From positions 1,426,001 to 1,490,000 of the forward strand of contig JARUPZ010000025.1 of NCBI GenBank assembly GCA_031213475.1: 64,000 nt of DNA, written 5' to 3'. Below are positions 11,672 to 23,132 of this stretch, piece after piece. The stretch is from Nereocystis luetkeana. Taxonomy: Eukaryota > Sar > Phaeophyceae > Laminariales > Laminariaceae. The notes beneath the pieces are model-generated. The model saw only the letters and a list, made by a program, of their open reading frames with translations. It did not search any database and had not been told where the DNA came from. Every line of letters begins with the position of its first letter. Position 1 is the stretch's first letter. The position numbers and the translations under genes are program-made.

Positions 11672-11689
11672 CACCTTTTTTTGGTAGTC

Positions 11690-11960
11690 GACAAGTTGCA
11701 GCGAGGAACCGTCGATAGACGTCCCTGTAAAAAGACACCGATATTTAGGAACCGGGGTGTTTGCACACATCCCCACCCCTCTCTTCTCCACCGCATCTGA
11801 ACGTCTCATAGTTTGATCCTTTATCAAGCTTTTCTTCGCCCATCGAGCGTCACTTTCTACTGGACATGGATCTTCGACGTCATCAGTAAACCCAGAGTTT
11901 GTCCAACAACGGTTCTGGGTTAGCCTCTGAAGACCCTCGTCGGTCAGCCATCTGGGTGTG
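11690..11960 (-). repeat. Exon-like segment, copy 1 (MADRRGSS...)
   Basis: The - strand ATG at 11949-11951 starts MADRRGSSEANPEPLLDKLW and stops at 11883. About 270 bp around it matches 15445-15720, and a shorter part matches 17123-17180. It could be the first exon of a duplicated gene, or part of an unclassified transposon. The acidic di-leucine phrase (EPLLD) resembles N-termini of some membrane proteins, but that is weak evidence. Confidence 0.4.
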
Positions 11961-12099
11961 TGTACTCGATATATTCGTTCTAGGTTATGAGCCTCGTTTC
12001 ATGCTGGGGCACTGCACTGTGGAAACTACGGGAGTTCATCACAAGCTAGGGACTTCCTCTGAGCTCTTTAACGAGCGATGTTTGCGGCTTCTGCTGGAT

Positions 12100-12390
12100 A
12101 TGTCAGTGACCACATCTCCAGGAACTAGCGATCATAGCCGCCCGACTCCGACTCAAGTGCGCGATTAAAACGCTGACACTGCTACACCATGCAGGGCAGC
12201 TCGTTGTTTGAAGCGGTCCGGCAATACGGCTCCGTTCCGTTATCGTGGATGCTCGACTCCGACTCGGGCGCGTGCTTTAGCACTAGCACTGCTACACACA
12301 GCAGTTCAACGCGACATTTCCAGCTGTCCGACGCAGCTCGGTTCCGTGATTGTAGCAGCCCGACTCCATACTCGGGCGCGTGATAACAAA
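12100..12390. repeat. Degenerate ~105-bp tandem repeat
   Basis: Three imperfect units each contain 'cgactccgactc/catactc' followed by 'gggcgcgtg' or 'aagtgcgcga' and a 'cactgctacac' phrase. No coding function is supported. Confidence 0.45.
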
Positions 12391-12399
12391 GACTCGGCT

Positions 12400-15300
12400 T
12401 TGTGAACAAGCACCCCTTTAACTCTTACACCCTAGGAAGCTAGGGGGGTACGTGACGACAAACTGGTGAACACGAAGAATTTGGCCAAGCCTGGATCCGG
12501 ACGAGTACATACAAATATTGTTTGCATTTGATCCCGACGGCCGATTTAAATACGAGACAAAACGCCACCCCAGCTACGAGGGGAACGACTATGGATTCGA
12601 CGATCCCCGCCATGGCACACACGACGAAGCGAGCAAGCAACGGAGAAAGAAAGGGAAGACATGAAATCGTCAGTGTCGTCAGCAGATAATACACACAGAC
12701 ATACATGCAAACAAAGCTATTCTCTCGGGTATTTTTTAGTGTTGATTGATTGACTGCGAACAAGGTTTTGTGTTGTACCCGAGGCACGTTTGATTCTTCG
12801 GTTTTGGTTGTTGATTTTGTATCGAGTACGGCTGAAATTCTAAGTTGTGCGTGGCAGACATGGGGCTGACCTTGGAAGGAAATATGATTTTCTTCTGGTC
12901 CTTTAGCAAGCGACAAGCACTGCTGCCAGACAAGTATGCATGGCCAAGTTGCGTACAGACAGTGGCATTGCGTTCCTGAGGTGTTTGCGGGTTCTGAGTC
13001 CTTCGTGCCATTTACGCTATATATTTTGTGGTCACCATGATGTCGTACCGATCCCGACGTGCAAAGAGGGTATTTGAATGACTGATGATGACGGGGGTTA
13101 TCACTAGTTGAAACCTTTGGTGGTGTTCATTTGTTCGCTTTGTTGTGCTTTTTCAGGTCTCTACGTATGTCATTTGTTTTGTTTCTCAGTATACGTGTTG
13201 CGATATATATGTGTACGTGTGCGGCGATTCTGTCGAGCTGAGGGGGAGCAGTATATTCCGCTCCACCATAATAGCTACACAAGTTGAAGCTCATTGGCTT
13301 CGGTCACGTCCCGTCTTATGCGTCGCACACGTGTTGCGACCAGTCTACCCATTCCATGGAGCGATTATGTCGATTATGTCGAGATAGGGGAGTCATATAT
13401 TCCGCTAGTGTATATTGTCTACATGAGTTGAAGCTCGTTCGCTCAGGGTACGCAACCCATATTCTTGTGGCTTAACGTATCAGGTACTAACGAATGCATC
13501 TCGCGGGTCTTGCCGCTAGTAGCTTCGACGGAAGTGCTTCGTCTCGTTATCCTTCGAACATATATTAGTGCATGACACCTAGATCGATTTTTATTAGTCA
13601 TCGCCTCCTATATTTGAAGTGTAGCCGGGGGCAACAACAGGTAGAAGTACTATACTGTATGCAATTCGTCTACCAGGTATGTAACTTAAAAGAGACGTAG
13701 TGCGACTACTCACGCAGCACTCATATTTGGCTAGGGGAGTGACGCTTACTGCGTTGGGCTCCAGCAGAATGGCTGAGGTTGCCACTACGCCTGCAGTACA
13801 AGCGGCTCCCTTGTACAAAACACATACCTGGTACCGTTTACTTGTTACTATAGGTTTTGAATGTCATCGCGTGTTGCAAGTTGTTGGCATTTAACCACTT
13901 GACTGGTGGTAAGTTGTCTTTCAGATCTTGTGGTCATTCGTAGGCATCTTTCCATGGAGCGAAACAATTCAGCCACGTAAGGGAATCATATATTGCCCTA
14001 ACCAAGAACAACAAAAAATCTGTAGAATAAATTGTTGAAACTTATCGATCAGTACCTGTAGCACAGCATCCACTCGCGTGACGTATCCTCCAGATGTTAT
14101 TGAGTACAACTTTATACCCCAAGCCGACTTTTTAGTTCTTCATTGATAATTTCCATGTGCGAGGTCCTGCTCGATCATAGCGACTCTGCAGACTTGGCGC
14201 AGGAACTGCTTAATCTTTGTCGTTGAGCTGAGCAGACGTGAAGATGTCGACGCATGGTTGTGCTCTAACTAAATCATCTGTTGTTGCACCCTACTTGAAA
14301 TATTGCATCGGTACCACCCGCGCAGGTGTCACACAGATCCAGCTTGGTTTTGAGGCGAAACTTACTATAGTGTTTGATTGCTTGAGATACAGGACAGAAG
14401 TAAGATGGAATCCACACAAAATACCTATGCAGAAGAAGCTGCACGATCGTCGACTGACCCTGAAGCGAGAGCATTAAAGGATAGCTGAGCCTGGAAGGAT
14501 ATAGCTTTACATGTGTATTTGCACCGGAACAGCAGCGTAAAAGGGTCCGACAAGCGGTCTGTGAATACATGATCTCCCCCCAAGCCCTGAAGATCGGTTG
14601 CCACTAGGTGATCCGGAAAATTGTGTTCGCTTCCATCTGACGGTCGTCAGCCATGGTCGGCGTTTTAGTCACGCTTCACTCGAGTACATCAACTACAGTA
14701 ACTGCTTCTCGTTACCCATGATGGGTGTTTCAGTAACCTTTAAATTCCCGCTGAGGCTGAGAGGGGTATGATGCAAGTAAAGGCTAGGTAGGTAGTCCAC
14801 TTTTTGCACTATTCAGCACAACAGTCTAATCAAGTACAGCTGGCACAAAAATGCGGTGGGGCAAGAATAGTATTGGGTCCGTTTTATTCAACATTATTCG
14901 TTTTTTTGGCGGGAATGGGGGACTGACGTGGTTAATCTTCTTTGATTCAGCTGGGGTGGCACCCACACTACCTGCGCTACACTACAGTCTGTTGTATCGC
15001 TTCAATAGAACATACTACGTAGTAAGCTAACAACCCTATGTCTTCAGGACAGATAGGTGTTATGTGCGATATTCTGTACAGACAGGTCGGAAAATCATTG
15101 CTGTTGACGAGTTCCACAGCGTGAAACACGTTTCGAATGGCCTTCAAACTGAACAAGCTCTTTGGTGGTACTCACGATCAGTGTTCTACAGGAGTGACGT
15201 TGCTTCCAACAGAGGCTGGTGATCGTTAGCCATGATCAGCACTTTGGTCATGTCCAATCGCCCTGGGACACTAATTGTTTTTCTAGCTTTACGACTTGCA

Positions 15301-15440
15301 TTGAGGGGGGGGTGGAAACAAATAGGCAGGAAGTACATAGCTTATTGAGTCAAAGAGTCAATGCTTGGTAAGTTGTTTTGTTCGAAAATATAAATTAACA
15401 CCGTAATATGAATAGCGGGATGACATTGGAAGACCTCTAA
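12400..15440. other. Long stretch without recognised genes
   Basis: Short open frames exist on both strands, but none has a domain, a convincing splice pattern or a second copy. The motif TACCWGGTA occurs at 13671-13679 and 13825-13833. This interval may hold intronic or unique intergenic DNA; nothing more can be said from the sequence alone. Confidence 0.35.
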
Positions 15441-15444
15441 GCAG

Positions 15445-15720
15445 TTTTGTGGTCGACGAGTTGCAGGGGCAAGCTGTCGATAGATGTTGCTGCAAGACAT
15501 AAATAGTGAGGAACTGGACCCCCCACGTTCACTCTTCTCAACGGTATCGGAAAGTCTTATAGGAGTTCATCGTTGCTTAACTTTTGTTTGCCCATCGAGC
15601 GCCATATATATACTTCTCGACTTGCCCCTTCTAAATCATCAGTGATGCTCGAGGTCTCGTCCAACAACGGCTCTGCGTTCGCGTCTGAAGACCCTCGTCG
15701 TTCAGCCATATATAATATAT
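15445..15720 (-). repeat. Exon-like segment, copy 2 (MAERRGSS...)
   Basis: The - strand frame from ATG 15709 to TAA 15557 gives 50 residues beginning MAERRGSSDANAEPLLDETS. It is the longest open version of the segment found at 11.7-11.96 kb, and the two share the downstream phrase 'cgctcgatgggc' (RSMG). Open length and start context do not prove translation. Confidence 0.4.
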
Positions 15721-16017
15721 GGGTGTGTACGGTGAACAATGATGTCCGGAGACAGCACTTTTTCACCTCCTGACAAACAGCAACTAACTTTGGGTTGGCA
15801 CGTCTTGACTTACACATATGTATTACCACGTTTTCTTGTTTTTTTGTGAAACACTTGGCCCTACGCCCTTGACAGCTCTAGATTTAAATTAGCCTTGCTC
15901 GACTTGCTCCTGACATCTTCGACGATGAAGGGCGCGCGTGAGGGATGCAATTTCGGCTGACTGTGCTCCAAACGTGTTAGGTCATTACACGTTAGCAACT
16001 AACTGCCACTGCCAGCT

Positions 16018-16395
16018 ATTGATAGTCGGGGCGCTCCCGTGGTCTAGATCTCAGCCTCGAACACAACTCAGGCCGAGGTCCAAAGATCGAGTTTCCTCCT
16101 ATATATATGGAGCATTTTTGTTATCCAGAGGTACCAACTGCTGTCGAGAGCGCCTTTTGAAACGTGGGCACGTGAGCATAATTAGACGCGAGTGGACGTC
16201 GAGAGAAAACAGTGCTCGATCGACTTTCTCACGAAACAAATGCAGGGCACACGTGCCGTGTAGTGGGGAGCGGGGAGAACAGCCTACTTATATATATGGT
16301 GACCAAACAATCGATCTGGGTTGCGACCTTAAACAGGAGAGGGCATGAACAATGAGGGCGAAAAAATTAGGTAAGAGGGGCGCGACTGGTTATCG
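16018..16395 (+). repeat. Diverged relative of the tRNA-derived SINE
   Basis: Sequence order parallels the SINE at 36175: 'gagagcgcctt', 'cgtgggcacg', 'gacgcgagt.gacg', 'agcggggagaacagcctact', 'gtgacc...atctgggtt'. The 5' part (ctcccgtggtctaga...) is tRNA-like but weak. Identity looks near 65-70%. No target duplication was found. Best read as an old member of the SINE family. Confidence 0.5.
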
Positions 16396-16399
16396 AGCG

Positions 16400-17120
16400 C
16401 TACGTATTGTTTCGGGGCTGGGTAACGCATATATATATCTAGTCACTGTGAGTCGAGTTGCGCCATAATATTCATAATCGTTCGGAGTCATGTTTCGGGT
16501 AAGATATTGAGCTCTTCATATATATGAGTAGCTCTTGCCATAAGGCACCATCCCTACAGATAAGATGAGATATTCTCTTTTTTTTTTGTGCCTTCGCACT
16601 TCAGTGTGGATTGTTTTTTCTGCACGATAAAATCGGACAAGATATTGGTTGACAGTACGAGCTGGGCCAGCCGAAACATGAGTAAACCATCCGAAGGTCG
16701 AATCCCGTGATACACTGCGGGGATTTGAGACTTCGAGAACAAATGAAGGCAATAAATAACCCTTACACAGGACTGTACCCGCCAGAACAAACTCATAAAC
16801 AAAATACAACGTGCTGAAAATTCTACTCGACCTCGACGACATACTGGCTATAAAACACTCCAACAACACCAACTTTGCAAAACACAAATCGAACGAAAAT
16901 CGTCGTTCGCGATCAAGGCGGGAGCTTGTCAAGACGGTCACGTAAGTAAGTGCAGACCCTACAAGACGACGAATAATAATTTCATTGCCAAAGCCACCAC
17001 CCATCAAAAGATTTTGACACAGAACGATTTTCCAACATACAACAAGCTATTAATTGGATAATTAATTGTTGCTTTTTCTGATGACCCGCTTGTCAATGTG
17101 TATGAAATACAGACAGACTC
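16400..17120. other. No gene recognised
   Basis: A 163-codon open frame on the - strand (16516-17007) has no recognisable domain and no second copy in the window, so it is not called. Short (TA)n runs and a T-run at 16577-16586 are present. Confidence 0.3.
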
Positions 17121-17122
17121 AG

Positions 17123-17251
17123 ATGGCTGACCGACGATAGTCTTCAGAGGCTAGCGCAGAGCCGTTGTTGGACAAGCTCGAGGGTACCACCGATGGTGTA
17201 GAAGGTGCACATATTGAGGAGAACGTGGCACTTGATCGGCCAACAAAATAA
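17123..17251 (+). repeat. Exon-like segment, copy 3 (MADRR, stop)
   Basis: The + strand ATG at 17123 gives MADRR and then an in-frame TAG at 17138-17140. Downstream, the frame continues SSEASAEPLLDKLEGTTDG to TAA at 17249. It matches copies 1 and 2 over the first 20 codons but is in the opposite orientation. Confidence 0.4.
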
Positions 17252-17514
17252 AGGTTGACGAACCGTGGACTATTATTATAAGACATTCAGATATCTGATG
17301 TTGTTGGGAAGAAAGAGCGAAGGTGGGGGTGTGCGCAAAGACCCTCATTTCTCGCCCCCACACTTGGCTCGGGTACCTCGTCGTTGATTTGCAGTATTTT
17401 TCTCTTCGCTTAGTTGTTTGCTTTCTGCCTTTGGTCATTTAGGACTAGTCACCACGTTGCGAATTTGTATGTTGCTGCCGGCCGACGTTTATCATGATTG
17501 TTTTCCCAACTCGT

Positions 17515-17770
17515 ACAAAGTGACTCTTTGCAGATCCAAGTGGAGCCCGTGGTACCTACAACCCAAAAAATATCAATCAGAATTTATTCGAAGGCCATGT
17601 GGCACGCTTAACGCTTTAGGCGCATTTTATTTTTACCTGATTCACCTGGGCGTAACACCGCTCGTGGTGGGCATTTTTATGGCTTGGTTTAGGGATGTGC
17701 TTTATTTCGGCTCAAAATGGATCAGGCACACCATATTTTGGCATTTTCCGCTTTCTTTTCTTACATGTTT
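17515..17770 (+). repeat. 3' fragment of the ~0.9-kb TIR element
   Basis: The phrases 'gactctttgcagatccaagtg', 'ggccatgtggcacgctta', 'acctgatt...' and 'ggctcaaaatggatcagg' match the 3' third of the elements at 53062-53973 and 61688-62556 in the same orientation. Confidence 0.65.
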
Positions 17771-17774
17771 ATCC

Positions 17775-18043
17775 TCTTCCTTTTTCCCCCCCGTCCGCTC
17801 CGTTTTGTGTCTCTGTCTCTATTATATCTTCTTTTTGAAGATAATTTGTACATTAAATGCTTCGTCGTCGTCCATTTCGTTTTTTTGTCCATTCGCTCAA
17901 TTTATATTTTTCCTGTGGTGTTAGTGGGTGCGGAGTATGTATGCTCGTTTATTGTTATTTTATAGTCTTCTTGTTGTTTAACACGCCTACGACGTAGCGA
18001 AGATTGCGAGCCTGTACAAATCTACGAATATATATATACCTGG

Positions 18044-18075
<32 letters not shown>

Positions 18076-18465
18076 AATAAATATATATTATATATATTTA
18101 TATATATACCAGGGTATATATTATATTTATTACATATATATATGTTGTATATATATGTTCTCTTGTGTGTTGTTCCCCTTCATGCTTGGTTGTTTTTTTA
18201 CCCACGTGTTTGCGTTGTTATTTTTTACTCTTCTTTCCTTTTTTACTTTTGATTTTAGAATTCGATTTCATTTTTTCGACGTCAAGTTTTTTTCCCCATC
18301 CTGTCTCGTACCAAATTCTTCTGGGTATTAGGGGGTCCGCTCGGTTTCTGTGGCGACGTTTGGACTACATGACATATATATGTATGTAGCGGAAGTACCT
18401 GACACGTCCGAGAGGATCTCACTTTTGTTTTTGCACTGAATAGACGTGGTGTAGATATATACGAC
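17775..18465. other. T-rich and (TA)n-rich DNA, with a palindromic core
   Basis: About 18030-18120 is nearly pure A/T and self-complementary, bracketed by TACCTGG at 18037 and CCAGGGTA ending near 18116. It can fold into a long hairpin. No gene is recognised in the T-rich flanks. Confidence 0.5.
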
Positions 18466-18509
18466 TTCAGAGGTTATTGGAGCCTTTCCTGCGACCACGG
18501 ATAACGGGC

Positions 18510-19842
18510 GGCAGACGGCAGTGCTCGTGGCGATGAGTTGATGCCAGGGTTATTCTTTTATCGGAAAGCTTTTTTCCCATAATATCCCCACTTTTTTCGC
18601 CCAATTTTTCAGTCTGCCATATATATGTCCATGCGTGTCTATGTCGACTGCCTCGCAGCAGGGACACCTCACCGCCACGTGCTCCTCGATGCCTATGAAG
18701 CGTCTTCCCATGCCCACGAACTCCTCTGCAGGTATGACTCAGAGCGAGTCGTTTGGCCTCGCCCGAAGGCAAGCAGAGTTGGCTCCTGCTCCTTGTAGGC
18801 TCCTGTAGCGAGGTTTCACGAAGGCCTTGGTCTCGCTCCCCCCCAGCGGGTCGCCTGGCCCAGGTGGGCGTGCAATCTCCGGCAGCCCCTCCAGCGAGGC
18901 TGTGTGTGCAGCGTGTCGACCCTGATTCACCAGCTTGCCCAACCTCTGTTGAGTCTTCCGGGAGTTGGTGGTTACGGCATCATGCGCCGCCAGCATGTCG
19001 GCTTCAGGGGGCCCTGGGACCAGGTCCCCCTCTGCACCCATCCTCCATTCCAGCCAGGATTCGGGGACGATGCCCTCCATCTCTTCTTTTGTCACGCCCC
19101 ACGTGTCCCTCATCTCTCGCAGGCTGCCCCCGAGCTCAGCAATGATGCTCGAATGAGGGAGACCCCCCTTTACCCTGTCTCCTAGCGGGCCCGTGAGGTC
19201 TGCTAGAACCTCCGGCAGGATGCCCAACCTACTCCCAATGGAGGCGGACTTTCGCCTCGCTTCCGTTGACGGCAGCCCTAACCCTCCTGCTCCCGTTGAA
19301 AGGCGTGCTTGGGCTTGTTGGTAGGGTTTTAGAGTCAGTTGGCTGGCCGGGCACCCCTCCTGGGAAAACGACTGTGCGTCCGCCGCTCCCGGTAGATCTA
19401 GATATTTTCGTAGGCCCACTGAGCCCCGTTGTCGGCCCTTCGACATGCTTCGAGTGACAGCCCCGGGTCCAGAGCCCTTTCGAGGTAGCCCGTCCGCTGC
19501 CCGAGGGATTCGACGGTGATGAGGGCCGGCGCTTGCTTGTCTGGCATGTTAGCGAGGCAGCGTGCAAGGCGGTCCGCGCCTCCGTCCCTCACAACCTCCA
19601 TTGCTCGCCCGAGCACGTATTCATCCGAGCCGATCGGGACACCCACCACAGTCACCCCTCCTTCGTCTGCGATGCGGACGTCAACGCTCTCCAGGAGCGA
19701 TATCTCCTCCGCCGTCGGGACGTGTCCTTTGGGTGGTAGTGCTACGGTCTTGGCGGGGTTGACCACAATGCCGATGTCGTCTAGCTCTCGACGGAGGAAG
19801 GCCAAAGCTCTAATCGTGTTGGCCGTGACCCTAGTAATTGGT
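18510..19842 (-). pseudogene. Decayed reverse transcriptase of a different lineage
   Basis: Two offset - strand frames (19398-19890 and 18739-19446) make up the back half of an RT-like polyprotein. The first shows LRRELDDIGIVVNPAKTVAL and VGVPIGSDEYVL, typical of the region after the catalytic box. The second shows PGAADAQSFSQEGC, AGGLGLPSTEARR, GSRLGILPEVLADL and long helical segments. Downstream, a CPCC...H cluster (RCPCCEAVDIDTHGH, about 18640-18690) resembles the small zinc motif at the end of this protein type. A frameshift lies near 19430. The catalytic box is missing because the 5' side is cut off where the U repeat begins at about 19843. The family (LINE-like versus other) is not certain. 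Confidence 0.6.
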
Positions 19843-20164
19843 GGTAATGAGGCGCGACCTCGGTAATACCTGCAGTAGTAGTAGTCATATCTGCGATGCA
19901 TCATGCAGGGCGCATACGGATTATTTTGTATTATGTTGAACGAACGAACTCGAAGGAATATCTACCACGCACGTACTACTGCTTTGTACTACTGTCCGCC
20001 GTCGTGGGTGCATCTCAATAATTTTCATAATTCTTGGCCTCTCCTGGCTCTTGATATGAAAAAGTACTGGATTTATTTGGTCGTGTGTATCCTGGTTTCC
20101 ACCTCGAAATACGACATAATAATTTGAATACGAAATCTGCACTGCTGTGACCACAGAACTCCCT

Positions 20165-20290
20165 CCCCTCCGAGTAGGTTTAGCAGTCTGGGAGAAGGAA
20201 TCTTTAGGGATGTTTTTTACTTTAAAAATGTGTAGCGTGGTCTGCACTTTGGAATCGTCGTCGGCATCTGAGAAATTGAACTTGTACCAA
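20165..20290 (+). repeat. 5' part of the telomere-motif MITE
   Basis: The segment 'gagtaggtttagcagtctgg' through 'gtcggcatctgagaaattg' matches the first third of the elements at 38722 and 43447. It interrupts the U unit: copy 2 runs straight from 'gaccacagaactt' to 'gtatctctcaggga' at about 22270-22295. Confidence 0.75.
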
Positions 20291-20343
20291 GTATCTCTCA
20301 GGGATTTCGTAATCGGCACGGACACTGCTGTGGTGCTGGATGT

Positions 20344-20409
20344 CCTGCGACCACGGACTGCATTGAATTGTGAGTTAATGTGAGAACAACAACAACAACA
20401 ACAACAACA
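20344..20409 (+). mobile_element. 66-bp 5'-truncated LINE-A insertion with empty site
   Basis: Only the extreme 3' tip of LINE-A (cctgcgaccacggactgc...) plus its (AAC)n tail is present. ATGT occurs on both sides (20340-20343 and 20410-20413), and copy 2 of the U unit has the single ATGT without insertion at 22329-22332. This fits target-primed reverse transcription with extreme 5' truncation. Confidence 0.85.
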
Positions 20410-21355
20410 ATGTCGACGGGTAGAAAGAGTCGAGAACACACAACACTCGACATGTTTTGTCCAGCAAAGTGTTTGCTGGTTGAAATTCAGCACAATAAAA
20501 ATCTGCATCTCACATGTGTCGTCCAACAGAAAGAGCTTCTTTTTCGCAACAGGTGTCACCACAACTTTACTTGGACTGATGTACGACATCTACAGCAGCA
20601 GTGCGCCTCCCGCACCATAACAGCAGCAGCAGCAGCAGCAGCAGCAGTAGCAGTAGGACACACGAGGCCAGGGTCAGCGTCGCCGTACGCTCGGCTTGTC
20701 GGTCTAACCCTTGCACCCTTAGTACGCGTACATATACACATACGTACTGTAGTACGTACCCTGCACTCGTTTTTTTATACCTGGTATGTTTCCTGCTTCC
20801 CACCTGGAAAGTCGGCATTATATTTTCGAGACGTCAACACGAACATGGCATGCCCAACAAGAGCTTCTCGTAGCAGGTGCCACAACTACTGCTGCTGTGC
20901 AACATCTACATCATCAGAGCTTCCCCAGCAGCGAAACAGCAGCAGGTGTAGCAGTAGGATCCACGAGGCCAGGGTCAGCGTCGCAGTACGCTCGGCTTGT
21001 GTCGGTTTAACCCTTGAGCCCTTTGTGCACCGTACTCGATGTTGTGTGTGTGGTTCCTGATTCCACCCCATAATGTGAAGACGAAATATCTACAACCTGA
21101 CATGACATACATGTGTCCAACAGAGGTTCTCGTAGCAGGTGCCACCACTACTACTGCCTGCTGTACAACATCTACAGGAGATCTTCTCCTGTTTCTCTGT
21201 CCCCTCGTCAGTAGGAGGGTGGGCCTGACAATATCACCTGCAGCACATGGCCCGAACGTTGCTGTGGACAGACAGGCGAAGTCTGCCTATCTATGACTAC
21301 TCGTTGTTGGATTTCGTTAGTTATTACCTGGTAGAAGAAAAAGCTAAAACCAACA

Positions 21356-21511
21356 AAGCCGTCTGCCTGCTGTGGACAGGCCCAGTCTGCCTGCTGTAGA
21401 GTGCTGCGGACAGGCTCAATCTGCCTGCTGTAGACAGGCCCAGGCTGCCTGCTGTGGACAGGCCCAGTCTGCCTGCTGTGGACAGGCGCAGTCTGCCTGC
21501 TGTTGGCACAG
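21356..21511. repeat. Minisatellite, ~22-24-bp units (ctgcctgctgtggacagg)
   Basis: Six to seven imperfect units contain 'gtctgcctgctgtggacagg'. A longer version with more variant units occupies 29147-29356 in the second U copy. Within a unit, 'cctgctgtggacagg' is itself a short inverted repeat. Confidence 0.85.
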
Positions 21512-22417
21512 GCACAAAAAAAACGTTACCAGGTATGATTTTGAATTTTGAACATGGCCCAGCACAGACATGTGCCTACACACTTTGCCGCACCTAGCTC
21601 GACGAACTGTAAATGATTTTCCACCCCACCAGGACGAGAACGTGTCTTGCGTGTGTGTGTGCGCGCACAGAGCCCGCGGGGACTGGATTTGGTGACTTGT
21701 GCGTCGAGCGGGGTGGGGAAAGGTGGGCCAAAGAAATGTTGAAGCACACACACCAACTCACACACACTCATACAGAAAAACTCAAAAACAAGGCATCCTA
21801 CCCTCGCATCCGAGCCGATATGAAGAGGCTTTTTTTTACTTGGTTTTAAGAACCAAGTAACTAAAGGCTCGCTTCGCTTGCGCGCCTCATTAAACATATG
21901 AAATTGTACCATTTTTTTGTTTTGGCTGAAGCTGTGCTGGTACTACGAGTAGTAATAGGTGGTAATGAGGCGCGACCTCGGTAATACCTGCAGTAGTCAT
22001 ATATAATCTGCGATGCATCATGCTGGGCGCATACGGGTTATTCTGTATTGTGCTGAACGAACGAACACGAAATAATATCTACCACGTACGTACTACTGTT
22101 TTGCACTACTGTCCGCCGTCGTGGGTGCATCTCAATAAGTTTCGTATATATTCTTGGCTTCTCCTGCTCTTGATTCGTATATGAAAAAGTACTGGATTTG
22201 GTCGTGTGTATCCTGGTTTCCACCTCGAAATCCGACAGAGTAATTCGAGGAAGAAATCTGCACTGCTGTGACCACAGAACTTGTATCTCTCAGGGATCGA
22301 GGAATCGGCACGGACACTGTGGTGCTGGATGTTGACGGGTAGAAAGAGTCTAGAACACACAGTACTTGACATGTTTTGTCCAGCAGTGTTTTCTGGTTGA
22401 AATTCATCACAATAACA

Positions 22418-23047
22418 TACGTGTAGCAGTAATAAACCAGCCATTTTTTTGGACTGCGGGTTTTTGGTGGATGCTTCTTCGGGAGCGCTTTGGGGGGGGG
22501 GGGAGTGGGCTCTTGTGGTTTAAGGTGGCAGGGTCAGGGGTACGAGAAATAAAAGTAGTAAAAGCGTGTGGGGGAAAGGGTTGGATGAGGTAGAAAAGCT
22601 ACATACAGAGAGAGCGAGACGGCAGGGACTCTGTGATAGTTACTACCGATAGCAGTGTAGACCAGCAACACCGCACGACCATCTTCTGCGCGTTGAAACA
22701 TGCGTGTAGCAGTAATAAACCAGTCATTTCGATGGACAGCGGGTTTTTGGTGGATGCTTCTTCGGGGGTGCTTAGGGAGGAGGTCTGGGCCCTTGCGGTC
22801 GGAGGTGGCAGGGTTAGGGGTACGAGAAGTAACAGTAGCAATGGTACGTGGGGGGAAGGGTTGGAGAATAAGGTGGAAGAGCCGCAGGAAGAGCGAGACG
22901 GCAGAGATCTCTCATAGGCACTACCGATAGCAGTGTAGACAAGCAACACCCCACGACCTTCTGCGCGTTGAAACTTGCGTCTAGCAGTAATAAACCAGCA
23001 ATTTTGATGGACAGCGGGTTTTTGGTAGATGCTTCTTCGGGGGTTTC
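22418..23047. repeat. ~280-bp tandem repeat, 2.3 units
   Basis: Units start with 'gtgtagcagtaataaaccag' at about 22421, 22704 and 22979, giving periods of 283 and 275 bp. The same family occurs as two units in the opposite orientation at 54705-55248. G-rich tracts (gggggggggg near 22490) mark each unit. Confidence 0.85.
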
Positions 23048-23132
23048 AGAACTAACTGCAGTCTCATTTTGGGGACAATCCACTCCAATTTTAAGTAGTT
23101 TGTCCCCAAATCGGGACTGCGGTTCTAAAATG
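23048..23132. mobile_element. Palindromic MITE, piggyBac-like family (decayed copy)
   Basis: Left arm agaactaactgcagtctcatt and right arm cgggactgcggttctaaa are diverged versions of the arms at 34058-34145 and 61553-61641. Flanking TTAA is not preserved here. Confidence 0.65.

Larger units (their letters stand above)
19843..21905 (+). repeat. Large repeat unit U, copy 1
   Basis: A roughly 2.1-kb segment begins ggtggtaatgaggcgcgacc and ends in a CA-rich patch plus 'aaggctcgcttcgct' near 21870-21890. The same order of blocks recurs from 21951 onward. Copy 1 carries a partial MITE (20165-20290), a 66-bp LINE tip (20344-20409), CAG-rich and T-rich patches and a minisatellite. No intact gene is seen. 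Open frames follow the microsatellites and are not called. Confidence 0.8.

Noticed and set aside
21356..21511. A CRISPR array
   Set aside because: The units are contiguous imperfect minisatellite repeats without spacers of constant length, in a eukaryotic context with no cas genes.
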